Both the position numbers and the translations under genes were made by a program. 64,000 nucleotides of DNA from Variovorax paradoxus_P (GTDB lineage Bacteria > Pseudomonadota > Gammaproteobacteria > Burkholderiales > Burkholderiaceae_C): assembly GCF_050627025.1 (NCBI RefSeq), contig NZ_CP192472.1; one strand, written 5' to 3'. The notes under the pieces were generated by a model, which saw only the letters and a program-made list of their open reading frames with translations, was not told the origin of the DNA and ran no database searches. This document shows, piece after piece, positions 24,690 to 33,062 of the stretch (positions within the stretch are counted from its first letter, which is position 1; every line of letters starts with the position of its first letter).

Positions 24690-25895
24690 ATGGAAAGTTA
24701 CTACCTCGACTGGGCCAACCTGCTGCTGCGCTGGGTCCACGTCATTACCGCCATTGCCTGGATCGGCGCCTCCTTCTACTTCGTGATGCTGGACAACAGC
24801 CTCGAGAAGCCGCAGGACCAGGAATCGCTCGACAAGGGCGTGGGCGGCGAGCAGTGGGCGGTTCACGGCGGCGGCTTCTACAACATGCAGAAGTACGCGC
24901 TGGCGCCCAAGAAGCTGCCCGACCACCTGCATTGGTCGTATTGGGAGAGCTACAGCACATGGATCACGGGCTTTGCGCTCTTCACCATGTCGTACCTGTG
25001 GAACGCCAGCACCTACCTGATCGACAAGAGCAAGATGGACTGGCAGCCCGGCGCGGCCATCAGCGTGGCGCTGGCTTTCTTCGTCGTGTTCTGGATGGTG
25101 TACGACGGCATCTGCCAGATCTTCGGGCGCCGCAAGCACGGCGACACCATTGTGGGCGTGCTGATCGCGGTGTTCATTGCCTTTGCCACCTGGCTGGCTT
25201 GCCAGTGGTTTGCGGGCCGGGCGGCCTTTTTGCTGGTGGGCGCAATGATGGCCACCACGATGAGCGGCAACGTTTTCTTCTGGATCATTCCGGGCCAGCG
25301 CAAGAATGTGCAGGCACTGCGCGAAGGCCGGCCGGTCGATCCGGTGCACGGACAGCGCGGCAAGCAGCGCAGCGTGCACAACACCTACTTCACGCTGCCG
25401 GTTCTGTTTGCCATGCTGAGCAACCACTACAGCTTTACCTACACGCACAAGTACAACTGGATCGTGCTGCTGCTCATCATGCTGGGCGGTGCGGCCATCC
25501 GGCAGTTCTTCGTGGTGCGGCATCGCTTCAAGCTTGGCAACGCGGGCAACCCGCTGCCCTATGCGCTGATCGGCATCGTGGTGCTGGGCCTCACCATCGT
25601 GTGGATGAAGCCCGAACCAGCCGCCGCTCCGGCAGCTTCGGCAGCGGCACCTGCCGTGGCGTTCAAGGATGTGCAGAAGGTGCTCGAACAGCGCTGCTTC
25701 ATGTGCCACGGCGCGGCCACGCAAATGAAGAACGTGCGCGTCGACACGCCCGACCAGGTGGCCGCGCATGCCCAGGCCATCTACCAGCAGGTGGTGGTCA
25801 CCAAGATCATGCCCATGAACAACGCAACAGGCATCACGGACGAAGAGCGCGCCTTGATCGGCCGCTGGTTCCAGGCCGGCGCAAAGACCAACTAG
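24690..25895 (+). CDS. puuD: Membrane-bound urate hydroxylase PuuD (urate oxidase with cytochrome c domain)
   Basis: This 401-residue protein has an N-terminal membrane domain of about eight helices (LLLRWVHVITAIAWIGASFY, IAFATWLACQWFAGR and others). An Ala/Pro linker (about 312-328) leads to a C-terminal cytochrome c domain with the haem motif CFMCH at 336-340 and a probable axial Met in KIMPMN. PuuD oxidises urate to 5-hydroxyisourate and sends electrons to the respiratory chain, unlike soluble urate oxidase that makes hydrogen peroxide. It replaces UOX here; UraH and UraD nearby complete the steps. The ATG at 24690 is the first in a favourable place. Confidence 0.95.
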   Translation: MESYYLDWANLLLRWVHVITAIAWIGASFYFVMLDNSLEKPQDQESLDKGVGGEQWAVHGGGFYNMQKYALAPKKLPDHLHWSYWESYSTWITGFALFTMSYLWNASTYLIDKSKMDWQPGAAISVALAFFVVFWMVYDGICQIFGRRKHGDTIVGVLIAVFIAFATWLACQWFAGRAAFLLVGAMMATTMSGNVFFWIIPGQRKNVQALREGRPVDPVHGQRGKQRSVHNTYFTLPVLFAMLSNHYSFTYTHKYNWIVLLLIMLGGAAIRQFFVVRHRFKLGNAGNPLPYALIGIVVLGLTIVWMKPEPAAAPAASAAAPAVAFKDVQKVLEQRCFMCHGAATQMKNVRVDTPDQVAAHAQAIYQQVVVTKIMPMNNATGITDEERALIGRWFQAGAKTN

Positions 25896-25957
25896 ACGCA
25901 GACACACATAGACCGCGGTCAAGAGAGCGGGGGCGCCTTTCGCCGCACAATCGCCGG

Positions 25958-27316
25958 ATGGAGACAACGCAAGCCATGACCGCATCGATTCCGTCATTCG
26001 GGCCCGTGCCTGATCCGCGCGAAGCACCGCGCGCCTTCCTCGAACATCTGTACCGCGTGGCGGTTGACCGCGCATTGCCGCTGTCCACACTGGGCGCCCA
26101 TTTGCCCAAGCCGCCCAAGGGCCGCACGGTGGTGCTCGGCGCCGGCAAGGCGGGCGGCTCGATGGTGCAGGCGCTCGAAGCACTGTGGCCGGCCGACGCG
26201 CCCCTGTCCGGCCTGGTCGTTACGCGCTACGACCACATTCCGCCGCGGCCCGAAGGCGTGCCGCAGCGCATCGAACTGGTCGAAGCTGCGCATCCCGTGC
26301 CGGACGCGGCCGGGCAGCACGCGGCCGAACGCATCCTCGCGCTCACGCAAGGCCTCACGGCCGACGACCTGGTGCTGTGCCTCATTTCGGGTGGCGGCTC
26401 GTCACTGCTGGTGCTGCCGGCAGAAGGGCTCACACTCGAAGACAAGCAGCGCATCAACAAGCAATTGCTCGACAGCGGCGCGCACATCGGCGAGATGAAC
26501 TGCGTGCGCAAGCACCTGTCGCGCATCAAGGGCGGCCGGCTGGCCGCGGCTTGCGCGCCGGCGCGCGTGGTCACGCTCACCATCAGCGACGTGCCCGGCG
26601 ACGATGCGGCCGTCATTGCGAGCGGCCCCACCGTGCCAGACGCCACCACTTGCGCCGATGCGCTGGCCATCCTCGACCGCTACGGCATCGAGGTGCCGGC
26701 GCCAGTTCGCGCGCAACTCGAGAGCAGCAAGCTTGAAACTCCGAAACCCGGCGACGCAGTGTTCAAGGGCCATGAGGTCCACATGATCGCCACGCCGCAG
26801 CAATCGCTCGAAGCCGCGGCCAAGGCGGCACGCGAGGCCGGCATCGAGGCGCACATCCTCAGCGACGAAATCGAAGGCGAATCGCGCGAGGTGGGCAAGG
26901 TGCACGCGGCGCTGGCGCGTGCCGTGGCAAACCGCGGCCAACCCTTTGCACGGCCGTGCGTCATTCTTTCGGGCGGCGAAACCACGGTCACGATTCGCCC
27001 GCGACAGCCCGGGCAGGCCAAGGGCAGGGGCGGGCGTGCCGGCGAGCTTTGCATGGGCCTGGCCGGCGCGCTCATGGGGCAGCCGCAGGTGTGGGCATTG
27101 GCCGCGGACACCGACGGCATCGACGGCGTGGAAGACAACGCCGGCGCCTTCGTTGCGCCCGACACGCTGGCGCGCGCCATCGCCGCCGGCCGCAAGCTGT
27201 CGGACCATCTGGACCGAAACGACGCGTACGGCTACTTCGACGCCATCGGGGATTTGTTCGTGACCGGGCCCACGAACACCAACGTCAATGACTTTCGGGC
27301 GCTGCTGATCCTGTAG
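25958..27316 (+). CDS. Glycerate 2-kinase, MOFRL family (TtuD/GckA type)
   Basis: This 452-residue protein has the MOFRL glycerate kinase layout. The N-terminal domain has VVLGAGKAGGSMVQALE, a glycine-rich CLISGGGSSLLVLPAEGL and the DVPGDDAAVIASGPTVPD segment. The C-terminal MOFRL domain has CVILSGGETTVTI and GRAGELCMGLA, with the motif AADTDGIDGVEDNAGAF. It phosphorylates glycerate to 2-phosphoglycerate. In purine degradation, glyoxylate enters metabolism through tartronate semialdehyde and glycerate, so its place after puuD fits; the carboligase and reductase are not in the window. A second ATG at 25976 is possible. Confidence 0.92.
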   Translation: METTQAMTASIPSFGPVPDPREAPRAFLEHLYRVAVDRALPLSTLGAHLPKPPKGRTVVLGAGKAGGSMVQALEALWPADAPLSGLVVTRYDHIPPRPEGVPQRIELVEAAHPVPDAAGQHAAERILALTQGLTADDLVLCLISGGGSSLLVLPAEGLTLEDKQRINKQLLDSGAHIGEMNCVRKHLSRIKGGRLAAACAPARVVTLTISDVPGDDAAVIASGPTVPDATTCADALAILDRYGIEVPAPVRAQLESSKLETPKPGDAVFKGHEVHMIATPQQSLEAAAKAAREAGIEAHILSDEIEGESREVGKVHAALARAVANRGQPFARPCVILSGGETTVTIRPRQPGQAKGRGGRAGELCMGLAGALMGQPQVWALAADTDGIDGVEDNAGAFVAPDTLARAIAAGRKLSDHLDRNDAYGYFDAIGDLFVTGPTNTNVNDFRALLIL

Positions 27317-27380
27317 AGGCGAAAAGGGCCGGTTTCCCGGGGCCTGCGAGCTTCGCGAAGTCGGGTTAATCTATGCACCC

Positions 27381-27397
27381 GGCGGCAAATTGCCGCC
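27381..27397. repeat. Perfect inverted repeat between glycerate kinase and dehydrogenase genes
   Basis: GGCGGCAA and TTGCCGCC are separated by one base. It lies 92 bases before the start of the dehydrogenase gene, in a 172-base gap. It could be a regulator binding site or a weak hairpin; no T-run follows, so it is not a typical terminator. Confidence 0.5.
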
Positions 27398-27488
27398 TGT
27401 CGCAAGCGCACCTTACGGGTGCCGCGCAGCGCACCCCAGATTTTTTCCCCTTTTCACCCTCATCCAGTCCCCGAAGGAAAAGTTTGCC

Positions 27489-28931
27489 ATGACCGCCACC
27501 TACACCGACACCCGCCTGCTGATCGACAACGAATGGGTCGACGCCGCCGGCGGCAAGACGCTGGACGTCGTGAACCCGGCCACCGGCAAGGCCATCGGCA
27601 AGGTGGCGCACGCCAGCATTGCCGACCTCGACCGTGCCCTGGCTGCTGCCCAGCGCGGCTTCGAAAAATGGCGCAACACGCCCGCCAACGAGCGCGCCGC
27701 CGTCATGCGCCGCGCCGCAGGCCTGATTCGCGAGCGCGCCCCTGAAATCGCCAAGCTGCTCACGCAGGAACAAGGCAAGCCGCTGGCCGAAGCCAAGGGC
27801 GAAACGCTGGCTGCTGCCGACATCATCGAATGGTTTGCCGACGAAGGCCGCCGCGTCTACGGCCGCATCGTGCCCTCGCGCAACCTGGCTGCGCAGCAAT
27901 TGGTGATCAAGGAGCCGCTCGGCCCGGTCGCCGCCTTCACGCCGTGGAACTTTCCCATCAACCAGATCGTGCGCAAGCTCGGCGCCGCATTGGCAACCGG
28001 CTGCTCGTTCCTGGTGAAGGCGCCAGAAGAAACCCCCGCATCGCCCGCCGCGCTGCTGCAGGCTTTCGTCGATGCCGGCATTCCGCCGGGCACCGTGGGC
28101 CTGGTGTTCGGCAACCCGGCTGAAATTTCGAACTACCTGATCTCGCACCCGATCATCCGCAAGGTCACCTTCACGGGCTCCACGCCCGTCGGCAAGCAGC
28201 TGGCAGCACTGGCCGGTGCGCACATGAAGCGCGTGACCATGGAGCTGGGCGGCCACGCACCGGTCATCGTGGCCGAAGACGCGGACGTGGCCCTGGCCGT
28301 CAAGGCCGCAGGCGCGGCCAAGTTCCGCAATGCGGGCCAGGTCTGCATTTCGCCCACCCGCTTCCTGGTGCACAACAGCCTGCGCGAAGAATTCGCCCGC
28401 ACGCTGGTCAAGTACACCGAAGGCCTGAAGCTCGGCGACGGTCTCGCTGAAGGCACGACCATCGGCCCGCTTGCCAACGCACGCCGCCTGACGGCCATGG
28501 CCCATGTGCTGGACGACGCGCGCAAGAAGGGCGCAACCATTGCGGCCGGCGGCGAACGCGTCGGCGACACGGGCAACTTCTTCGCGCCCACGGTGCTGAC
28601 CGACGTGCCGCTCGATGCCGACGTGTTCAACAACGAGCCCTTCGGCCCCATCGCCGCAATCCGCGGCTTCGACACGCTGGAAGAAGCCATCACCGAAGCC
28701 AATCGCCTGCCGTTCGGCCTGGCAGGCTATGCGTTCACCAAGTCGATCAAGAACGCGCATCTCTTGAGCCAGCGGCTCGAACTCGGCATGCTGTGGATCA
28801 ACCAGCCTGCCGCACCCTCGCCGGAAATGCCTTTCGGCGGCGTGAAGGACTCGGGCTACGGCTCCGAAGGCGGCCCCGAGGCGCTCGAGGCTTACCTGAA
28901 CACCAAGGCTGTTTCGATCATGAGCATCTGA
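27489..28931 (+). CDS. NAD(P)-dependent succinate-semialdehyde dehydrogenase-type aldehyde dehydrogenase
   Basis: This 480-residue ALDH superfamily protein has the NAD-binding motif FTGSTPVGKQ and the catalytic glutamate in MELGGHAPV. The catalytic cysteine lies in RNAGQVCISPTR, and the early region FTPWNFPINQIVRK is typical of GabD/AldA-like enzymes. Such enzymes oxidise succinate semialdehyde or alpha-ketoglutarate semialdehyde. GAAGGAAAA before the ATG supports the start. A strong terminator follows the stop. Its relation to purine degradation is unclear: tartronate semialdehyde or another aldehyde is possible, but the sequence is nearest to SSADH. Confidence 0.88.
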   Translation: MTATYTDTRLLIDNEWVDAAGGKTLDVVNPATGKAIGKVAHASIADLDRALAAAQRGFEKWRNTPANERAAVMRRAAGLIRERAPEIAKLLTQEQGKPLAEAKGETLAAADIIEWFADEGRRVYGRIVPSRNLAAQQLVIKEPLGPVAAFTPWNFPINQIVRKLGAALATGCSFLVKAPEETPASPAALLQAFVDAGIPPGTVGLVFGNPAEISNYLISHPIIRKVTFTGSTPVGKQLAALAGAHMKRVTMELGGHAPVIVAEDADVALAVKAAGAAKFRNAGQVCISPTRFLVHNSLREEFARTLVKYTEGLKLGDGLAEGTTIGPLANARRLTAMAHVLDDARKKGATIAAGGERVGDTGNFFAPTVLTDVPLDADVFNNEPFGPIAAIRGFDTLEEAITEANRLPFGLAGYAFTKSIKNAHLLSQRLELGMLWINQPAAPSPEMPFGGVKDSGYGSEGGPEALEAYLNTKAVSIMSI

Positions 28932-28967
28932 GCGGTTCGTTCAGATCGCCCAGGTTCTTTGGGAAAG

Positions 28968-28999
28968 GCGGTATCGCTTAGGCGGTGCCGCTTTTTTTT
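28968..28999 (+). terminator. Rho-independent terminator after the dehydrogenase gene
   Basis: A 10-base stem (GCGGTATCGC with GCGGTGCCGC, two G-U pairs) encloses a TTAG loop and is followed by eight T residues. Confidence 0.88.
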
Positions 29000-29040
29000 G
29001 TGCTGTCGTTGTTCAGGGCGGCGCTTCAGGGCGGCGCACC

Positions 29041-29270
29041 CGCCGACGGGGTACCTTTCTCCGCGAATGTCCCCCGGCCTGCGGCCTCCTCCTTTATTTC
29101 GCTGCGCAAGGCACCCCATCGACGGGAGCGTTGCGCAGAGCGGTCATTGAACAGCGGAACACCAGCAGCGTGTCCAGGTGCACAGGGCATCGGGTGCTCC
29201 CCGCAGCGAAATAAAGGAGGAGGGGCGCAGCCCCGGGGGACATTCGCGGAGGGGAGTACCCGGTGGCCTT
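29041..29270. repeat. Long imperfect inverted repeat in a 400-base gap without a gene
   Basis: The left arm (about 29041-29125) and right arm (about 29185-29270) are reverse complements over large parts. They share CCGCGAATGTCCCCCGG and CTCCTCCTTTATTTCGCTGCG. The arms flank a loop of about 60 bases. The gap 28932-29332 lies between two converging genes and holds only the terminator and this element. No transposase is present. The ORFs in it are by-products of the repeat. Confidence 0.8.
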
Positions 29271-29332
29271 TGCACGTGCCCTGAACCACAGCGCCCCGAA
29301 CAGCAGCCCCCAGAACAAGGGCCAAAAACAAA

Positions 29333-32056
29333 TCACTGCCATCCATAGCGCCGCGCATACCAGCCCTTTACCGTCTGCGTCAGCGTCGCATACCCGGCCA
29401 GCATCGCCGCCAGCCACGGAAAGTAAGCCAGCGGAAGCGCCTGCAGCCTTAAATAGTGCGCAAACCGTCCCATTGGCAGCCAGATGCCCACTGCGGCAAT
29501 GACGCCGCCCATTGCCAGCAGCGGCCAGGCGGCGCGGCTTTGCAGGAACGGGATCTTCCGCGTGCGAATCAAGTGCACGATCAGCGTTTGGGACAGCAGG
29601 CCTTCGACAAACCAGCCCGATTGGAACAACGTTTGGTGTGCAACTGTGTTGGCCGAGAACACGAACCACATCACCGCGTAAGTAAGGATGTCGAACACCG
29701 AACTCAGCGGCCCGAAGAACACCATGAACCGGCCCAGGTCGGCCGGGTTCCAGCTTTGCGGCTTGCGCAGGAATTCTGGATCGACGTTGTCGAACGGAAT
29801 CGCGATCTGCGAAACGTCGTACAGCAGGTTCTGCACCAGCAGATGCAAGGGGAGCATCGGCAGAAAGGGCAGGAACGCGCTTGCCACCAGCACCGAGAAC
29901 ACGTTGCCGAAGTTCGAGCTTGCCGTGAGCTTGATGTACTTGAGCATGTTGGCGAACGTTCGGCGGCCCTCGACCACCCCTTGCTCCAGCACCATCAGGC
30001 TCTTCTCCAGCAGGATAATGTCCGCCGACTCCTTGGCCACGTCCACCGCGCCGTCCACCGAAATGCCGATGTCCGCCGCACGCAGCGCAGGCGCATCGTT
30101 GATGCCGTCGCCCATGAAGCCGACCACATGCCCGTTTGCATGCAGCGCATGCACGATGCGCTCCTTGTGCGCCGGCGTGAGCTTGGCAAACACCTGGTGT
30201 TGCTCGACCAGCGCGCGCAAACCCGCGTCGTCCAGCGCCTCGATCTCGCGGCCGAGCACCACATGGCCGGCTTCGATGCCCACGTCGCCGCACACCTTGC
30301 GTGCGACCAGTTCGTTGTCGCCCGTGAGCACCTTCACCGCCACGCCATGCTCGGCCAATGCTCGCAGCGCGGGTGCGGTCGATTCCTTTGGCGGATCCAG
30401 GAAAGCCACGTAACCCAGCAGCGTGAGCCCTGATTCATCGGCCACGCCGTAGGCGGGCTTGCGCGCTTCGGCTTTCAATGCGCGGCTGGCGACGGCCACC
30501 ACACGCAGCCCCTGGGCATTCAGCTCAGAGGCCACGCGGTGGATGCTCGCCAGCAAATCACCGTCGAGCGCAAGCACTTCTGCGCCGCGCTCCACTGCGG
30601 TGCACACCGAAAGAATTTCTTCCAGCGCGCCCTTGCAGATCAGCAGGTGCTCGCTGCCGCCGTTCTCCACCACCACCGACATGCGGCGGCGCGAAAAGTC
30701 GAAAGGCACTTCGTCGATCTTGCGCCAGGCCGTCTGCAGGCGCGTTTCGGGCTGCATCTCGGCGTGGTTCAGCACGGCCTTGTCGAGCAGGTTCTTGAGC
30801 CCCGTCTGGTGAAAACTGTTCAGGTAGGCCATCTGCAGCACGTGGTTCGACGCCTCGCCCCACGCATTGGTGTGGCGCTCCAGCACGATGCGGTCCTGCG
30901 TCAGCGTGCCGGTCTTGTCGGTGCATAGCACGTCCATTGCGCCAAAGTTGTGAATGGCTTCGAGCCGCTTCACGATCACCTTCTGGCGCGACATCACCAC
31001 CGCGCCCTTGGCAAGCGTGGCGGTCACGATCATCGGCAGCATCTCGGGCGTGAGGCCGACGGCAATCGACAGTGCGAAGAGCGCCGCCTCCCACCAGTCG
31101 CCCTTGGTTACGCCGTTGATCACCAGCACCAGCGGCGCCATCGCCAGCATGAAGCGGATCAGCACCCAACTCACGCGGTTGATGCCGGCCTGGAACGCGC
31201 TCGTGCCCTGGTCGGCCGCGGCCACACGCTGTGCGAGCGCACCAAAGAAGGTGCGGCTGCCGGTGTGCACGATCAGCGCGGTCGCAGTGCCGCTGATCAC
31301 GCTGGTTCCCATGAAGAGAAGGTTCTCGCGTTCGAGCACGCCGGCCTCGCGGCTGCCCCGGTCGACAGGAAATTTTTCGACCGGCATGGCTTCACCCGTC
31401 AGGGCGGACTGGCTGATGAACAGGTCCTTGGCGCCCAGCAGGCGGCAGTCTGCGGGAATCATGTCGCCCGCCGAGAGCGCAATGACGTCGCCCGGTACAA
31501 GGTCGCGCATCGGTACTTCGACCCGCACCGCATTCTCGGAGCCGGATGCTGGCCGGAGCACGGTGGCGGTGTTGCTCACCATCGCCTTCAGCCGCTCGGC
31601 CGCCTTGTTGGAGCGCGACTCCTGCAAGAAGCGCAACACCGTCGACAGCCCCACCATGCTGCCGATCACGAGGGCCGCCTTCATGTCCTCGGTCACGTAA
31701 GACACGAGCGCCAGCACCGTGAGCAGCAGGTTGAACGGATTGCGGTAGCACTGCCACAGGTGCGTCCACCACGGCAACGGTTGCTCGTGGCGCACCTCGT
31801 TGCTGCCAAGGCGCTTGCGCAGGGCCAGTGCCTGGTCTTCGCCCAGGCCCTGTGGCGAGGTGCCGAGCGTGACGATCAGCATGCTTGCATCGGCATGCGA
31901 TGCGGCGGCCAGCGCGTTCGCAACGTCTGGCGGCATGGCGGCGGAGGCTACGCCGGCGGGCTTCGAGCCCAGCATGGTCTGCCAGCGCTCGAAGTGATGC
32001 AGCATGCGGCGGCTGCGCAGGAAGCTCTCGAAAACGGACTTCAGGACGTTCTTCAT
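29333..32056 (-). CDS. mgtA: Magnesium-translocating P-type ATPase MgtA
   Basis: This 907-residue protein is a P3B-type ATPase. Its actuator motif is SALTGEAMPVEKF and the phosphorylation site VLCTDKTGTLTQDRIVL. The ATP-binding segment is LLICKGALEEILSV and the hinge FMGDGINDAPALRAADIGISV. About ten membrane helices are seen, ending with ARRYGWQ. It brings Mg2+ into the cytoplasm when external Mg2+ is low. The ATG at 32056 is chosen (AAGGA 9-13 bases upstream). An in-frame GTG at 32107, directly after the stop of the preceding small ORF, would add 17 residues. Two small ORFs precede it on the same strand. No MgtC gene is seen. Confidence 0.95.
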   Translation of the reverse strand: MKNVLKSVFESFLRSRRMLHHFERWQTMLGSKPAGVASAAMPPDVANALAAASHADASMLIVTLGTSPQGLGEDQALALRKRLGSNEVRHEQPLPWWTHLWQCYRNPFNLLLTVLALVSYVTEDMKAALVIGSMVGLSTVLRFLQESRSNKAAERLKAMVSNTATVLRPASGSENAVRVEVPMRDLVPGDVIALSAGDMIPADCRLLGAKDLFISQSALTGEAMPVEKFPVDRGSREAGVLERENLLFMGTSVISGTATALIVHTGSRTFFGALAQRVAAADQGTSAFQAGINRVSWVLIRFMLAMAPLVLVINGVTKGDWWEAALFALSIAVGLTPEMLPMIVTATLAKGAVVMSRQKVIVKRLEAIHNFGAMDVLCTDKTGTLTQDRIVLERHTNAWGEASNHVLQMAYLNSFHQTGLKNLLDKAVLNHAEMQPETRLQTAWRKIDEVPFDFSRRRMSVVVENGGSEHLLICKGALEEILSVCTAVERGAEVLALDGDLLASIHRVASELNAQGLRVVAVASRALKAEARKPAYGVADESGLTLLGYVAFLDPPKESTAPALRALAEHGVAVKVLTGDNELVARKVCGDVGIEAGHVVLGREIEALDDAGLRALVEQHQVFAKLTPAHKERIVHALHANGHVVGFMGDGINDAPALRAADIGISVDGAVDVAKESADIILLEKSLMVLEQGVVEGRRTFANMLKYIKLTASSNFGNVFSVLVASAFLPFLPMLPLHLLVQNLLYDVSQIAIPFDNVDPEFLRKPQSWNPADLGRFMVFFGPLSSVFDILTYAVMWFVFSANTVAHQTLFQSGWFVEGLLSQTLIVHLIRTRKIPFLQSRAAWPLLAMGGVIAAVGIWLPMGRFAHYLRLQALPLAYFPWLAAMLAGYATLTQTVKGWYARRYGWQ

Positions 32057-32064
32057 TTCTTTTT

Positions 32065-32088
32065 CCTTCGCGGCGCCGGCCGCGAAGG
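32065..32088 (-). promoter_or_regulatory. Hairpin covering the mgtA ribosome-binding site
   Basis: A perfect 10-base stem (CCTTCGCGGC with GCCGCGAAGG) has a 4-base loop. On the mRNA strand its 3' arm ends in GAAGG, which overlaps the ribosome-binding site of mgtA (AAGGA). It can therefore hide the start signal; a regulatory role is inference. Confidence 0.6.
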
Positions 32089-32107
32089 GAAGAACCTCCC
32101 GCGTCAC

Positions 32108-32215
32108 TCAGGCGTGGGAATCCCCTTGCGGCGCAGTGCGCTGCAAATTGTTGTTGTCGATCGGTCGGAACATGGGCGGCGCGCAGGGGCGCCAATGAGA
32201 AGCGGGGTCGTCCAT
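32108..32215 (-). CDS. 35-residue proline-rich leader ORF upstream of mgtA
   Basis: The peptide begins MDDPASHWRPCAPPMFRPID and has six prolines. A near-perfect ribosome-binding site (AAGGAGG, six bases before the ATG) strongly suggests translation. It ends 51 bases before the mgtA ATG. In Salmonella the mgtA leader encodes the proline-rich peptide MgtL, whose poor translation at low Mg2+ or low proline turns mgtA on; ribosomes can be destabilised by acidic-proline runs near the start. The DDP at residues 2-4 here is comparable. No homology is claimed. Confidence 0.6.
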   Translation of the reverse strand: MDDPASHWRPCAPPMFRPIDNNNLQRTAPQGDSHA

Positions 32216-32264
32216 GGAAGGCCTCCTTGTTTTTTGTGCGTGCCGAGCTGTGCGGTGCCGCGCT

Positions 32265-32489
32265 TCAGCGTTGCGTGGTGCGGGAGGGTTGCTCCAGCAG
32301 CAAGAAGAAGCTGCGGATGCGCCGCGTGGTCCAGAGCGCGGCGGCCCGGTCCAGCGTTTCGTTGTCCACGTCCTGCCTTGTGGCCGCCGAGCGCGCAGGC
32401 ACGTGCGCCGACGGGCGAACGCTTTCGTGCACCGGTTGTTGTTGTTGCTGCTGCTGTTGCAGCTGCTGACGAGATTCGAATTGACGCAT
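32265..32489 (-). CDS. 74-residue small protein with polyglutamine stretch
   Basis: The ORF has AAGGAG seven bases before its ATG. It begins MRQFESRQQ, carries eight consecutive glutamines encoded by mixed CAG and CAA codons, and ends in a more ordered-looking region (ETLDRAAALWTTRRIRSFFL). It stands 49 bases upstream of the mgtA leader ORF and is probably on the same transcript. I do not recognise a family. It may be a real small protein or a second leader ORF. Confidence 0.5.
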   Translation of the reverse strand: MRQFESRQQLQQQQQQQQPVHESVRPSAHVPARSAATRQDVDNETLDRAAALWTTRRIRSFFLLLEQPSRTTQR

Positions 32490-32849
32490 GGCAAGGCTCC
32501 TTCGCGTTGAAGGGCCTCGCGCACGGACGCACGCAAGCTGACTGAAAAAGTCAGTGACGGGAACGGCGGGATTCGGAAGGGGAGAACCGCTGGCCTGATT
32601 GGCGAACGGGTCACGCTGCGTGCACGGCGGCCGCAGCGCAAGAGAGCCTGCGCTAGAGGGCCGGATGTGTCACGCCTGCCGAGGCACGCGTCTTGTCACT
32701 GATCCAACTGGCACTGTCCACGCACGAGGCTCCGAAGTGAAGATCTTGCGATTGTTGCACTGCGTCATGAGGCGCGTCAACCCTTGGCGGCATATTCCAC
32801 GCTGCCAGTGCGGCGGCCTTGAAGGTGCAGGGAGCGGGGGGCGCGAAGC
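32490..32849. other. Gap of 360 bases, promoter side of the mgtA unit
   Basis: Apart from the inverted repeat at 32538-32554 I see no convincing gene or known element here. The promoter of the leftward mgtA unit must lie in this stretch, and the 3' end of the small lipoprotein gene borders it on the right. Confidence 0.6.
32538..32554. promoter_or_regulatory. Inverted repeat CTGACT-N5-AGTCAG
   Basis: A perfect inverted repeat with 6-base arms lies about 50 bases upstream of the first small ORF of the mgtA unit. It is a candidate operator or small hairpin in the leader. No regulator for it is identified. Confidence 0.45.
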
Positions 32850-33062
32850 TCAGTCCGGCGTGCACTGGAACAGGACGCCGGACTCCGCGGGCGCCCTGCC
32901 AAGCCACTTGGGCGTTGCGTTCCGCGCACTGCAATAGTCTGTAGCCTGCACGTAGGTAAGGGCGCGCAACGCGCCGTCGCGGAACGGCACCACCTGGTTC
33001 GGGGGCGAGGAGCAGCCGGTGACAACAAGCAAGGCGAGCGGAAAAAGAAGGTGCCGGTTCAT
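32850..33062 (-). CDS. Small lipoprotein of unknown function
   Basis: This 70-residue protein has a lipoprotein signal peptide (MNRHLLFPLALLVVTGCSS, lipid-modified Cys at 17). A short soluble part follows with two more cysteines (TDYCSARN and VLFQCTPD) that may pair in the periplasm. It could be the last gene of the leftward ior operon, 90 bases after the thioesterase. Family not recognised. Confidence 0.65.
   Translation of the reverse strand: MNRHLLFPLALLVVTGCSSPPNQVVPFRDGALRALTYVQATDYCSARNATPKWLGRAPAESGVLFQCTPD

Noticed and set aside
23613..26183. 856-codon minus-strand ORF opposite xdhC and puuD
   Set aside because: It has no domain signature and low-complexity composition; both genes on the plus strand are clearly real.
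28932..29332. Insertion sequence or transposase remnant
   Set aside because: Only an inverted repeat is visible; no transposase fragment and no clear target duplication.
29094..30293. 399-codon minus-strand ORF over the inverted repeat
   Set aside because: It mixes repeat DNA with another frame of mgtA; no ribosome-binding site or domain.
32434..32467. Triplet-repeat array as CRISPR or unstable microsatellite
   Set aside because: It is a short mixed CTG/TTG run that encodes the glutamines of the small protein; no spacer structure.
32108..32641. 177-codon minus-strand ORF upstream of mgtA as one protein
   Set aside because: Only its last 35 codons have a ribosome-binding site; the upstream part is another frame of the polyglutamine ORF.
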